Assembly: GCA_945897725.1 (NCBI GenBank)
Contig: CAMDFR010000009.1
Span: 1-64,000 of the forward strand
Origin: Chitinophaga pinensis
GTDB lineage: Bacteria; Bacteroidota; Bacteroidia; Chitinophagales; CAMDFR01
Length of the DNA stretch: 64,000 nucleotides
Direction: 5' to 3'
In this document: in pieces, positions 24,514 to 35,559 of the stretch
Position numbering within the stretch: the stretch's first letter is position 1
Layout: every line of letters begins with the position of its first letter
Program-made: the position numbers and the translations under genes
Notes under the pieces: generated by a model
What the model saw: the letters and a program-made list of their open reading frames with translations, nothing else
What the model was told of the DNA's origin: nothing
Databases searched by the model: none

Positions 24514-26589
24514 ATGGCAACAACATTGACTAAAAACAAAGCCGATAAAGAGGTTACGATAAAAGCTTTTGAATTGATGGCTACTGCCAAAGCAATGACG
24601 ACGCTCTACGAAGAAAAAAGAGAAATCACTAGTAAATATGTACATGCGACTAGCAGAGGTCACGAAGCCGTCCAACTAGCATGTGCATTACAATTGAAGC
24701 CTACAGATTTTGTATTCCCCTACTATAGAGATGATTCCATCTTGTTGGGTATAGGCTATACGCCTTTTGACCTAATGTTGCAATTGATGGCAAAGCGAAC
24801 AGATCCCTTTTCGGGTGGCAGAACTTACTATTGTCATCCAAGTAGCAAAAGAAATGACATGCCTAAGATACCGCATCAAAGTTCTGCGACGGGTATGCAA
24901 ACGATACCAGCGACAGGTGTAGCACAAGGTATAAAATATTTAGAGGAGCAAGGAATCAAAAAATATAAAGGAGGCGAAGAGCCCATTGTCATTTGCTCTT
25001 TAGGGGATGGAAGCATGACCGAAGGTGAAATTGCTGAAGCCTTACAAATGGCCGTTTTACATCAATATCCAATCATCTATTTGGTACAGGATAACGAGTG
25101 GGATATCAGTGCTAGCTCTGCAGAAATCCGTGCCATGGATGCACCAGAATACGCCAAGGGATTCAAGGGACTGAATGTTGTAAGTATTGATGGAACAGAC
25201 TTTGACACCTGCTATGATACCTTTAAAACAATCATCCAAAAAGTTCGTTTTTTTAGAAAACCTTGGCTAGTACATGCAAAGGTACCGCTGTTAAATCATC
25301 ACACTTCTGGTGTTAGAATGGAATGGTATCGCAATGATCTTGAACAACAGGCCAAAAGAGATCCATATCCAAAGTTACGTAAATCCGTATCGGAGTATTT
25401 AGAAGAAGCGGACATTGAAAAGATTGAAGCATCTGTAAAATCAAAGGTATTGGCAGATTACGAAAGAGCTTTGTTAGAAGCAGATCCAACGCCTGATGAT
25501 TTACATACAAATATTTTTGCCCCCACACTCATTACTGAAGAAACAGGCGAACGCTGTCCAGCAAATGGAGAAAAAGTAATGATGGTAGATGCAGCACTTC
25601 ATGCCGTGGATGAGATCCTAAAAAAACACGAAGAAAGTTTGCTTTATGGTCAAGATGTTGGTGGTGAATTGGGTGGCGTTTTTAGAGAGGCCGCTTTGCT
25701 TGCTAAAAAATATGGTGATAAACGCGTTTTTAATACACCAATCATGGAAGCTTATATCATTGGAAGTACTGTTGGAATGAGTGCAGCTGGCTGTAAACCA
25801 ATTGTAGAAGTGCAGTTCGCAGATTATGTCTGGCCAGGTCTTAACCAGATGTTTACCGAAATGAGTCGATCCTGTTATCTAACGAATGGAAAATATCCCG
25901 TGCAAGCATTGGTACGTATTCCTATCGGTGCTTATGGTTCTGGTGGACCATATCATAGCTCAAGTGTAGAATCTGTTTTGCTACAAATAAAAGGCATCAA
26001 AGTCGTGTATCCTTCTAATGCTGCAGATATGAAAGGTTTGATGAAAGCTGCTTTCTACGATCCTAATCCAGTAATCATGCTAGAGCATAAGGGTTTATAT
26101 TGGAGTAAAGTAAAAGGAACAGAAGCCGCTAAAACCATCGAACCAGATGAAGATTATATCCTTCCCTTAGGAAAGGCTTCTATTGTTCAGGAAGCAAGCC
26201 AAACCGAACTAAACAATGGGAATACGATGTGTATCATCACCTATGGAATGGGGGTTCATTGGGCACTTAACGCTAGTAGAAACATGAAGCATTCCGTAGA
26301 AATTGTTGACCTTAGAACATTAAATCCTCTAGATACAGAAACGGTTTTTGAAGTGGTGAAAAGACATGGCAAATGTTTGGTGCTGACCGAAGAGACCATC
26401 CATCATTCATTTGCGGAATCTTTAGCTGGTCGAATTTCCTTTGAGTGTTTTAGGTTTTTAGATGCACCCATCAAAATTATTGGTTCGCAGAATACACCGG
26501 CCATTCCCCTTAATTCTATATTAGAGGCCGCTATGCTTCCCAATGCTCAAATGATTGAGGAGACTATCATTCAAATGCTGAACGACTAA
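24514..26589 (+). CDS. Branched-chain 2-oxoacid dehydrogenase E1, fused alpha and beta subunits
   Basis: 691 residues. The alpha part (about 1-330) contains the thiamine diphosphate motif GDGSMTEGEIAEALQMA...N and GRTYYCHPSSKR. The beta part (about 350-691) contains LYGQDVGGELGGVFREA, VGMSAAGCKPIVEVQFADY and PYHSSSVESVLLQIKG. Fused E1 proteins are common in Bacteroidota and decarboxylate branched-chain (or pyruvate-like) 2-oxoacids, passing acyl groups to a lipoyl E2. The E2/E3 genes are not nearby, so the precise substrate is inferred. Confidence 0.9.
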   Translation: MATTLTKNKADKEVTIKAFELMATAKAMTTLYEEKREITSKYVHATSRGHEAVQLACALQLKPTDFVFPYYRDDSILLGIGYTPFDLMLQLMAKRTDPFSGGRTYYCHPSSKRNDMPKIPHQSSATGMQTIPATGVAQGIKYLEEQGIKKYKGGEEPIVICSLGDGSMTEGEIAEALQMAVLHQYPIIYLVQDNEWDISASSAEIRAMDAPEYAKGFKGLNVVSIDGTDFDTCYDTFKTIIQKVRFFRKPWLVHAKVPLLNHHTSGVRMEWYRNDLEQQAKRDPYPKLRKSVSEYLEEADIEKIEASVKSKVLADYERALLEADPTPDDLHTNIFAPTLITEETGERCPANGEKVMMVDAALHAVDEILKKHEESLLYGQDVGGELGGVFREAALLAKKYGDKRVFNTPIMEAYIIGSTVGMSAAGCKPIVEVQFADYVWPGLNQMFTEMSRSCYLTNGKYPVQALVRIPIGAYGSGGPYHSSSVESVLLQIKGIKVVYPSNAADMKGLMKAAFYDPNPVIMLEHKGLYWSKVKGTEAAKTIEPDEDYILPLGKASIVQEASQTELNNGNTMCIITYGMGVHWALNASRNMKHSVEIVDLRTLNPLDTETVFEVVKRHGKCLVLTEETIHHSFAESLAGRISFECFRFLDAPIKIIGSQNTPAIPLNSILEAAMLPNAQMIEETIIQMLND

Positions 26590-26686
26590 ATATTATCCTT
26601 TGAAATTCGATCATTGAAAGCTGCAGTAGAAGGCTTCGCTTATCGCATAGTCAAGCATTATTGATGAGCTTTCTTCTGCTTTTTCT

Positions 26687-26694
26687 TATCTTTG
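26687..26694 (+). promoter_or_regulatory. -7 promoter element of the cystathionine beta-synthase gene
   Basis: TATCTTTG matches TAnnTTTG, with TTG at 26661-26663 lying 23 bases upstream as a -33 box. The start codon is at 26730. Confidence 0.6.
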
Positions 26695-26729
26695 TATCGC
26701 AATTAAATCAATAAAAAAATAATATTCGA

Positions 26730-28094
26730 ATGAAATATTACAACAACATTTTAGAAACCATCGGCAATACTCCCCTTGTAAAAATCAATAAGATTACAAA
26801 AGATATCCCAGGAGCATTTTTCGCAAAGGTGGAGTATTTCAATCCAGGTAATTCTATCAAAGACAGAATTGGCGCCAAATTGGTTGAAGATGCTGAAAAA
26901 AATGGATTACTAAAACCAGGTGGTACTATTATAGAATGTACCAGTGGAAACACTGGGATGGGCTTGGCTTTGGCTGCCGTTGTAAAAGGATATAAATGCA
27001 TATTTACGACTACTGAAAAGCAATCTAAAGCCAAGATTGATATCTTAAGGGCTGTAGGTGCTGAAGTCATCGTATGCCCCACCAATGTGGAACCAGCTGA
27101 CCCTCGCTCCTACTATTCTGTGGCGAAACGATTAGCGAAAGAGATTCCGAATAGCATCCACATGAATCAATACGATAATTTATCGAATCGAATGGCGCAT
27201 TACGAATCAACTGGACCAGAAATTTGGGACCAAACAGATGGTAAAATCACACACTATATTACAACCATTGGTACTGGAGGTACCGCTTGTGGTACAGCTA
27301 TGTTTCTTAAAGAAAAAAATCCAAATATTCAAGTGTATGGTATAGATGTCTATGGTTCACTACTAAAGAAATTTAAAGAAACAGGTGAATTGGACAATGA
27401 TGAGGTCTATCCTTATTTAACAGAAGGCATTGGCGAAGACTTTGTGCCACAAAATTACGACATGAATCTGATTGATCACATTGAACAAGTGACTGATAAA
27501 GATGGCGCTGTAATGGCAAGAAAATTAGCAAAGGAAGAAGGACTTTTCTGTGGCTATTCTGCTGGAACAGTGATGCAAGGTATTATGCAACTTAAAAACA
27601 AATTCAAAGAAGGTGATGTAGTGGTAGTTATTTTGCACGATCATGGAAGTAGATACATGGGTAAAGTCTATAATGATGAATGGATGCGTGAAAGAGGATT
27701 TCTAACAGAAGAAGTGATTACTGCAAAAAGTATCGTTGAGCGAAAACAAATCAGACAAATGATTGTAGCCTCTCCTGACGATAATCTAGCCGCAGTATTT
27801 CACACGATGAAAGAACATGGATTATCGCAACTTCCTGTCGAAAATAATGGAGAAATGGTTGGAAGTATCAGCGAAAAAATCATTCTAGAAAAACTGATGG
27901 ACAACCCATTCAATAAAGACAATAAGGTACAAGCAGTCATGAGTCCCGCATTTCCTTTCGTTGAATTGAATGCCACAGCCAATGATATTTCTAAACTCAT
28001 CTCAAAAGAAAATGCTGCTGTTCTAGTGAAAGAAAACTCCGGACAAACAAGCATTATCACCAAATTTGATTTGATTGAAAGCATGGCTGGCTAA
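26730..28094 (+). CDS. Cystathionine beta-synthase (PLP domain plus CBS pair)
   Basis: 454 residues. A fold-type II PLP domain at about 1-320 has GNTPLVKINKI and the Schiff-base Lys in NPGNSIKDRIGAKL, followed by CTSGNTGMGLAL and the phosphate loop GTGGTACGTA. Two CBS motifs at about 340-450 (QIRQMIVASPDDNLAAVFH and VQAVMSPAFPFVELNATAND) form a regulatory Bateman module. It condenses serine and homocysteine to cystathionine, or makes cysteine from O-acetylserine; the CBS module favours the former. The next gene starts five bases later. Confidence 0.92.
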   Translation: MKYYNNILETIGNTPLVKINKITKDIPGAFFAKVEYFNPGNSIKDRIGAKLVEDAEKNGLLKPGGTIIECTSGNTGMGLALAAVVKGYKCIFTTTEKQSKAKIDILRAVGAEVIVCPTNVEPADPRSYYSVAKRLAKEIPNSIHMNQYDNLSNRMAHYESTGPEIWDQTDGKITHYITTIGTGGTACGTAMFLKEKNPNIQVYGIDVYGSLLKKFKETGELDNDEVYPYLTEGIGEDFVPQNYDMNLIDHIEQVTDKDGAVMARKLAKEEGLFCGYSAGTVMQGIMQLKNKFKEGDVVVVILHDHGSRYMGKVYNDEWMRERGFLTEEVITAKSIVERKQIRQMIVASPDDNLAAVFHTMKEHGLSQLPVENNGEMVGSISEKIILEKLMDNPFNKDNKVQAVMSPAFPFVELNATANDISKLISKENAAVLVKENSGQTSIITKFDLIESMAG

Positions 28095-28099
28095 GACAA

Positions 28100-28909
28100 A
28101 TGAACTACCAAGATCAGATTGGGCACACTTTTTATCTACCTCATGCACCTAGAAGAATTATTTCTTTGGTGCCTTCTCAAACCGAATTTCTATTCGACAT
28201 TGGATTGGAAAATGAAATAGTAGGCATCACAAAATTTTGTATACATCCTTCCGACAAAGTAGCAAATTACTCCAACATAGGCGGCACCAAAAACGTCTCT
28301 TTAGCTAAGATTAAAAACTTAAAACCAGATCTCATCATCGCTAATAAAGAGGAAAATACAAAGGAAACGATTCTTGCACTTCAAGCATTATATCCTGTGT
28401 ACACAAGCGATATACATGACATTGATAGCGCTATAGCAATGATGCTAGATATCGGAAAAATCTGCCAAAGAGAAGAACAAGCTTCTCTCCTCACTCAAAA
28501 CATATCTCAACATTTTGCTTCTTTAGGTGCATCAAAAAGGATGTATAAAAGTGTTTATTTGATTTGGCGAAAACCTTGGATGACTGTAGGTAATGATACC
28601 TTTATTCATCACATCATGTCACGAGCTGGCTTTGAAAATTGTTTTAATACCCAAAAAAGATATCCTGTTTTATCTGACAATGAATTGATAGCTGCAAAGC
28701 CCACTAACATCCTTTTATCATCAGAACCCTACCCCTTCAAAGAACGCCACATCAATGAATTACAAAGACTTTGTCCTGATGCAAGCATCATTTTGGTAGA
28801 TGGTGAAATGTTTAGTTGGTATGGAAGTCGACTATTACTGACTTCTGAGTATTTAAAAAAGTTACAGCTTTTCTGCCAAGAAACGAACAGTCCTAAAGAT
28901 AGAAATTAA
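28100..28909 (+). CDS. BtuF-like helical-backbone metal receptor protein without signal peptide
   Basis: 269 residues. The N-terminal RIISLVPSQTEFLFDIGLE and the NIGGTKNVSLAKIKNLKPDLI stretch are typical of the BtuF/FhuD periplasmic-binding fold for cobalamin or ferric siderophores, and the long backbone helix is present. It starts with no signal peptide or lipobox (MNYQDQIGHTFYLPHAP), so it is predicted to stay in the cytosol. Tight linkage (five bases) to cystathionine beta-synthase suggests a link to sulfur amino-acid or cofactor handling, but no ABC permease is nearby. Ligand unknown. Confidence 0.82.
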   Translation: MNYQDQIGHTFYLPHAPRRIISLVPSQTEFLFDIGLENEIVGITKFCIHPSDKVANYSNIGGTKNVSLAKIKNLKPDLIIANKEENTKETILALQALYPVYTSDIHDIDSAIAMMLDIGKICQREEQASLLTQNISQHFASLGASKRMYKSVYLIWRKPWMTVGNDTFIHHIMSRAGFENCFNTQKRYPVLSDNELIAAKPTNILLSSEPYPFKERHINELQRLCPDASIILVDGEMFSWYGSRLLLTSEYLKKLQLFCQETNSPKDRN

Positions 28910-28922
28910 ACTTACTATCTTG

Positions 28923-29942
28923 CTATTTCAAATCATGAATCATTAAAGGCATTCTAATTCGGAAAATCATTCCAACAGGTGTGTTATTCATCATTTTTAT
29001 CGACCCTTGATGATAATTCACAATGTTTTTGACAATATACAATCCCAAGCCTGTACCTTTTGCTTGACGGGTTTCTTCATTCCCCACACGATAAAACTTA
29101 TCAAATATTTTCTCCTTTTCCTCTTCAGAAATACCAAAACCTTGGTCTTTTACTTCTAGAATCGCTTCGTCTCCTTCTTTAGATAAGGCAACAAAAATCG
29201 GCGTTTCCTCAGCAGAATATTTAATGGCATTTTCAATCAAATTAACAATCAGAGACGTCAACCCTGTCTTATCCCCCATCATAAAAATACCTTCTTCAAT
29301 GTGATATTGAATTCGAAGTTTGGCTTTTTGATTGACATCAAACTTCTCTTTCAATTTTTGCATTAAATAAGAAAGTTCAATTTCTTCTTTCACAAAGCCA
29401 TAGGAATCATTATCAAACTTGGTTGCCAGTAAAATATTTTCTACCAAGCCTTCTAATCTTTCGGCATCATACAGCGAATTGTGCAAGAATTTTACCTTAA
29501 CATCTTCTTCTAAATCTCGTTTCAATAAGGTTTGCAACACCAACTTTATAGACGCTAAGGGTGATTTTAACTCATGTGTGATGGATAACAAGAAGTTCTT
29601 TTGGCGATTGGCCAATTGTAGCTCTTTCACCAAACTTCGTCTCACAAAAAGAAAACCAATCACTAAGATGCCAATAAAAAAAGTGCCTTCAGAAAAAACC
29701 ATCTTTTTCTGCCGCTTAAACTTATCTTCAATCTTTAAAAATTCTGCAGTCCGATAAAAGTCCTGATCTGTGCCTTGATGACTTGTAACAAAGCTAGATT
29801 TTTTGATATCCACCATTTCATCGAAACTGAGCTTATTCTTTGAATGCAATAGATAGGCCCACCACAAGGAGAAAGCAATCACATAAGTGAAAATGATATA
29901 AAGAAATAATAATGGTCGAGATGTTCTATGAAAGTTTGACAA
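28923..29942 (-). CDS. Membrane sensor histidine kinase, orphan
   Basis: 339 residues. Two membrane helices at about 10-30 and 82-102 enclose a short periplasmic loop (SFVTSHQGTDQDFYRTAEF). The H-box is SITHELKSPLASIK, the N-box LIVNLIENAIKYS, then G1 DQGFGIS, F-box KIFDKFYRV and G2 GTGLGLYIV, so all catalytic boxes are intact. No response regulator is adjacent. The gene ends 13 bases from the convergent BtuF-like gene and lies downstream of pyrG on the same strand (99-base gap). Confidence 0.92.
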   Translation of the reverse strand: MSNFHRTSRPLLFLYIIFTYVIAFSLWWAYLLHSKNKLSFDEMVDIKKSSFVTSHQGTDQDFYRTAEFLKIEDKFKRQKKMVFSEGTFFIGILVIGFLFVRRSLVKELQLANRQKNFLLSITHELKSPLASIKLVLQTLLKRDLEEDVKVKFLHNSLYDAERLEGLVENILLATKFDNDSYGFVKEEIELSYLMQKLKEKFDVNQKAKLRIQYHIEEGIFMMGDKTGLTSLIVNLIENAIKYSAEETPIFVALSKEGDEAILEVKDQGFGISEEEKEKIFDKFYRVGNEETRQAKGTGLGLYIVKNIVNYHQGSIKMMNNTPVGMIFRIRMPLMIHDLK

Positions 29943-30041
29943 GAGATAACTTATTTAAGTTAAAAATACGACCTATTCGATTCACTAGCGTACATCCTAA
30001 TATTTGATTCAATCAATCTTCATGCCTTTGTTCAAAGAAAA

Positions 30042-31661
<1,620 letters not shown>

Positions 31662-31671
31662 TTATGGAATG

Positions 31672-31679
31672 CAAAGTTA
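31672..31679 (-). promoter_or_regulatory. -7 promoter element of pyrG
   Basis: Minus strand TAACTTTG, exact match to TAnnTTTG, 23 bases before the pyrG ATG at 31649. No clear -33 TTG is visible. Confidence 0.5.
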
Positions 31680-31818
31680 ATGAAATTTCCGATTCTTCGT
31701 GTATGTGTGGAAATGTTCTTAATAAATAATTTCGGACAATTATAATTCAATAAATCCCCAAAAATTGCTCCATTATTTTGGTAGATTAAAGGCTATATAA
31801 ATTGACCCTTCATAGGTT

Positions 31819-33099
31819 TTAGGACGTCGATTGTTTCATCAAACATAAGCCTATCCTACATTTCAAGCAATGAAAGCGATCACAATAATTGGTTTTCAAT
31901 TGAATCAGCGCCTGCGACTCAAAAGCAGTGCTGCTTTGCAAATCCAAAGATGCCCATAAGCGAGTAATGGAATTCTCTTCCGCTTCAATCATCTCTAATA
32001 TCTGAAGCGATCTGTCGCAATAATCCTGATTATCGATTTCTTTTCCATAGTAAAAAAGCAATGGCACAATGGCATTGATAATAACGATATCCATGCTATT
32101 TCGTCCAATACTTTTTTTCTTTTCGATCAGTTTTTTGCTCCCAAAATGATAATGTGTCTTCCAATAATCTGACGTCTCATTCGATAGAATATGATAGACT
32201 GTTTCTAAATCGAAATTTTTAACCAAATCATCGAATAAATGTTGATGAACAAACAAAAGTTGCGCTAATTGGGCGATACGAATCGTAGGAAAAGCTGCAG
32301 GCCTCAATCGCGAGAATTTCCAAGCGGTCAATTGCAGTGGAGTCAATTGATACAATGACTTTATGTGTCGATATTCGGCTGCCAAACGGCCATGATATTC
32401 ATCTAACACAGCTGTTTCTTCTAGCATCCCGGCTTGACCAAATAAAAGAGCCTCCATCTTAAAAATATTTTTACAATACTTCGCTAAGATTCTATAATCA
32501 AAACTCTGCATCAACTGCATCAAGGGTTCCTTGTTTAATTGCCCGCCTAGAAATCCAGCTACAAGGATGGCTGTTGTTCTATTCCAATCACTATTTTGCT
32601 GCAAAAACAATTCATTGATGGCATAGATTTTATTCTCCAATCGCCCGATGGCCAAGGTATGCAACCACATGGACAATTCCATTGGATCAGGTTTTCGAAA
32701 AATATAAAAACATGGAATTTTTACTCTATTATCAAACAGCATTTGATAGGTGTGCAGCAACTTCTGATCTATCAATGGTTTTAACTCCAAAGTCTCAAAA
32801 TTTCGCTTTACACTATTGTCTGCAATATACACAACATGCAAGATAATATTATCGTATGCCTTGTCCTCATTATGTTTGTGAGCTATCCAATCACGCTCTC
32901 GCACATGTATTTCTACATTTCCTGCCAGTAATGTATCGCCAATCTTTACTTTCGCATGAATAAAATCTGCCCCTGCATTCAGATTCAATTTTCCTGTGTC
33001 AATAATTTCGAGTGTTTCGCCGCGAACAGAACGCAATGCTCTATTCACAAATAATTTATACTGCCAGATAAACTGGAGTAGTTCTTCTTTGAATTTCAT
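31819..33099 (-). CDS. DUF2851 family protein
   Basis: 426 residues. The start MKFKEELLQFIWQYKLF, then GADFIHAKVKIGDTLLAGNVEIHV and DWIAHKHNEDKAYDNIILHVVY, is the DUF2851 signature. The NVEIHV and H-K-H-N-D arrangement hints at a nuclease-like fold, but this is inference. A C-terminal CxxC (FHCLKCRIGLCLMK) may bind metal. No membrane segment or signal peptide. Function unknown; common in Bacteroidota. Upstream lies repeat D. Confidence 0.82.
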   Translation of the reverse strand: MKFKEELLQFIWQYKLFVNRALRSVRGETLEIIDTGKLNLNAGADFIHAKVKIGDTLLAGNVEIHVRERDWIAHKHNEDKAYDNIILHVVYIADNSVKRNFETLELKPLIDQKLLHTYQMLFDNRVKIPCFYIFRKPDPMELSMWLHTLAIGRLENKIYAINELFLQQNSDWNRTTAILVAGFLGGQLNKEPLMQLMQSFDYRILAKYCKNIFKMEALLFGQAGMLEETAVLDEYHGRLAAEYRHIKSLYQLTPLQLTAWKFSRLRPAAFPTIRIAQLAQLLFVHQHLFDDLVKNFDLETVYHILSNETSDYWKTHYHFGSKKLIEKKKSIGRNSMDIVIINAIVPLLFYYGKEIDNQDYCDRSLQILEMIEAEENSITRLWASLDLQSSTAFESQALIQLKTNYCDRFHCLKCRIGLCLMKQSTS

Positions 33100-33185
33100 T
33101 TCAATTTTCGTTAAAGGTGGTAAGCAAATAAGACGATAAAAATAGAAAGATTATTCAAAAAAAAAGAGCGCTAAAAACTTTTTTT

Positions 33186-33298
33186 GGGCGTGTCATGGCA
33201 GCAAAACTAACCTCAGCGTGTGTACACGCCATCAGACTATTGGGCTTGCCATGAGCATGCTTTCTGCAGTACACGGTACTGCTGCCAATCATTCACGC
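33186..33298 (+). repeat. Dispersed double-hairpin repeat, copy D
   Basis: TTTTTGGGCGTGTC box, hairpin 1 (ATGGCA 33195-33200 / TGCCAT 33247-33252) whose loop holds a further palindrome GCGTGTGTACACGC (33216-33229), hairpin 2 (GCAGTAC 33266-33272, loop ACG, GTACTGC 33276-33282) and a TTCACGC tail. It is the longest of the five copies. The gap 33100-33338 contains nothing else recognisable. Confidence 0.75.
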
Positions 33299-33338
33299 TG
33301 GTGCTCGGCATAGGGTTATATCAGTACAAAAGCGTAGG

Positions 33339-34082
33339 TTACTTTTTTGACGCAATCACAATAAATCGGTCTGAAGTGTATTTATCAAATGGCATAAGAT
33401 GATAGTCCCCGAAAATATGCTTCACCTCAAAACCTTTATCATCAAGCATCTGTAGGATTTCTTTGTCTGAAAAAACATTCACCTGTTCCTCAAAATGATA
33501 TTGCTTTCCTTTGTCGGCAAAGTTGATGGACTTCACTATTTTCTTATGTACTAAATTTTTGCTTAGATGAAAAACAATATCAGATAGCGCTTTGGTTTCG
33601 GATTCTACCATGTTACTGACCACCTTATAGGAATTAAAAAAATCTAAAACAAAAATGCCTTTATCTGTTAACATTTCATGTATCGAAGAAAGCATCTTCA
33701 GATTATCTGCAATGTCATCGAAATAGCCAAAGCTAGTAAACAGATTTAATATAAAATCAAATTGCTTGTTGGCGATCACCTCTCGCATATCATGCACGGC
33801 AAACTGAAGTTGATTTGATTCAAATTGTTTTGCAAATTCTATGCTATTTTTCGACAGATCAACACCCATGGTTTCAAATCCCTTTTGAGAAATATAGTGG
33901 GCATGTCGGCCTTTTCCGCAAGCTAGATCAAGAAATGTTTGTCCATCCAAAGGACCCAAAGCTGACATCAGATGGTCTATAAATAACTTGGCCTCATCTT
34001 CATTTCTATGCTGATACAGAATATGATAATACGGCGAATCAAACCATGTCTCAAACCATTTTTCTTCATTTTCTGCACTCAT
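33339..34082 (-). CDS. Class I SAM-dependent methyltransferase
   Basis: 247 residues. SAM-binding motif I is FLDLACGKGRHAHYIS, motif II MGVDLSKNSIEFA, motif III MREVIANKQFDFILNLFTSFGY. The D-L-A-C-G-K-G-R-H form and the GYFD segment resemble SAM methyltransferases of the UbiE/small-molecule type. Substrate unknown. Divergent from glmM across 88 bases. Confidence 0.88.
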   Translation of the reverse strand: MSAENEEKWFETWFDSPYYHILYQHRNEDEAKLFIDHLMSALGPLDGQTFLDLACGKGRHAHYISQKGFETMGVDLSKNSIEFAKQFESNQLQFAVHDMREVIANKQFDFILNLFTSFGYFDDIADNLKMLSSIHEMLTDKGIFVLDFFNSYKVVSNMVESETKALSDIVFHLSKNLVHKKIVKSINFADKGKQYHFEEQVNVFSDKEILQMLDDKGFEVKHIFGDYHLMPFDKYTSDRFIVIASKK

Positions 34083-34170
34083 CTATTGATTGGGATTCTA
34101 TGTTTGTTAATAATTTATATTCCAAAACTGTAATTATGAAATAAATTTGTGTTACAAAATTAGTATCAAG

Positions 34171-35559
34171 TTGAGTTTAATCAAATCTATTTCAGGTATT
34201 CGCGGCACCATTGGTGGCAGCATGGGCGAAGGGCTTACCCCGCATGACATTGTAAAGTATACAGCAGCCTATGCTTTTTTCATTATTCAAAGTACAGGTG
34301 TCAAAAAAATTGTCATCGGACGCGACGCTAGAATTTCTGGCGAAATGGTCAATCATTTGGTGGTCGGCACTTTATTAGGCATGGGCATCGATGTGGTAGA
34401 CATAGGACTAAGCACCACACCTACCGTAGAAATTGCGGTACCCATCGAAAAGGCCGGTGGAGGTATTATCCTTACCGCGAGCCACAATCCGAAGCAATGG
34501 AATGCGCTTAAATTGCTCAATCAAAAAGGAGAATTCTTATCCGCTAAAGACGGAGAAGAGATATTAAAACTCGCAGACTCGAATCAAATTCATTTTGCAG
34601 AAGTCACAGCATTAGGTAAGTATACTACAAACGACACCTATATCGAACAACATATTGAAATGATTTGTAAGCTTCCTCTGATTGATATAGAAGCCATCAA
34701 ATCAGCAAATTTCAAAATCGTTATTGATGCCGTCAATTCTACTGGCGGTATTGCAGTGCCTATGCTCTTAAAAAGATTGGGGGTAGAAACCATTCATGAA
34801 CTGTATTGCACACCAGACGGCAATTTCCCACACAATCCGGAGCCACTACCAGAAAATTTGGGACAAATTTCCGGAGAAGTCACCTTCCACAAAGCTGACT
34901 TAGGTATTGTGGTGGATCCTGATGTGGATAGACTGGCTTTAGTTTGTGAAGATGGTTCTATGTTTGGTGAAGAATATACACTCGTTGCAGTGGCAGATTA
35001 CATTTTCAAACATGATAAAGGCAATACTGTTTCTAATTTATCCAGCACTAGAGCATTGCAAGATGTTACAGAACTTCATGGTATGAAGTATGAAGCTTCG
35101 GCGGTTGGTGAAGTGAATGTGGTAGAAAAAATGAAAGAGATACAGGCCATTATTGGTGGGGAAGGAAATGGTGGTATCATCTATCCAGCATTGCATTATG
35201 GAAGAGATGCCTTGGTGGGTATTGCGCTATTTTTGACGCATCTTGCACATAGCAAAATGACTGCTTCTATTCTTCGCAGAACCTATCCTGATTATTATAT
35301 TTCAAAAAATAAAATTGAATTGGATCCTACTGTTGATTTAGACAAAGTATTCAAAAAAATCAAACAGAAATATAGCAATCAGCCGATTAATGACATCGAT
35401 GGACTTAGGATTGAATTTGATAAAGAATGGGTTCAATTACGTAAATCGAATACAGAACCCATTGTGAGGATTTATGCTGAAAGTAGCCATCAGACTACAG
35501 CAGAGGGAATCGCTCGACAAATCATGAGCGATATCAACGAAATCGTGAAATCGCTTTAA
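34171..35559 (+). CDS. glmM: Phosphoglucosamine mutase GlmM
   Basis: 462 residues from a TTG start at 34171 (reads as MSLIKSISGIRGTIGG). No ATG or GTG is available upstream in frame, and the only other candidate is a TTG at 34147. The active-site Ser is in TASHNPKQWNALK and the Mg2+ loop is DPDVDRLAL, followed by the sugar-binding GEGNGG and phosphate-binding RKSNTEPIVRIY. It interconverts GlcN-6-P and GlcN-1-P for UDP-GlcNAc. Its last four bases overlap the convergent aroQ gene. Phosphomannomutase activity cannot be excluded from sequence. Confidence 0.9.
   Translation: MSLIKSISGIRGTIGGSMGEGLTPHDIVKYTAAYAFFIIQSTGVKKIVIGRDARISGEMVNHLVVGTLLGMGIDVVDIGLSTTPTVEIAVPIEKAGGGIILTASHNPKQWNALKLLNQKGEFLSAKDGEEILKLADSNQIHFAEVTALGKYTTNDTYIEQHIEMICKLPLIDIEAIKSANFKIVIDAVNSTGGIAVPMLLKRLGVETIHELYCTPDGNFPHNPEPLPENLGQISGEVTFHKADLGIVVDPDVDRLALVCEDGSMFGEEYTLVAVADYIFKHDKGNTVSNLSSTRALQDVTELHGMKYEASAVGEVNVVEKMKEIQAIIGGEGNGGIIYPALHYGRDALVGIALFLTHLAHSKMTASILRRTYPDYYISKNKIELDPTVDLDKVFKKIKQKYSNQPINDIDGLRIEFDKEWVQLRKSNTEPIVRIYAESSHQTTAEGIARQIMSDINEIVKSL

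Noticed and set aside
26590-26686. Possible degenerate sixth double-hairpin repeat before the cystathionine beta-synthase gene
   Set aside because: Only a short CTGCAGTAG-like stretch matches; no GGGC box or second hairpin could be aligned.
33220-33402. 60-codon plus-strand frame in repeat D
   Set aside because: Consists of repeat D and the antisense end of the methyltransferase gene.
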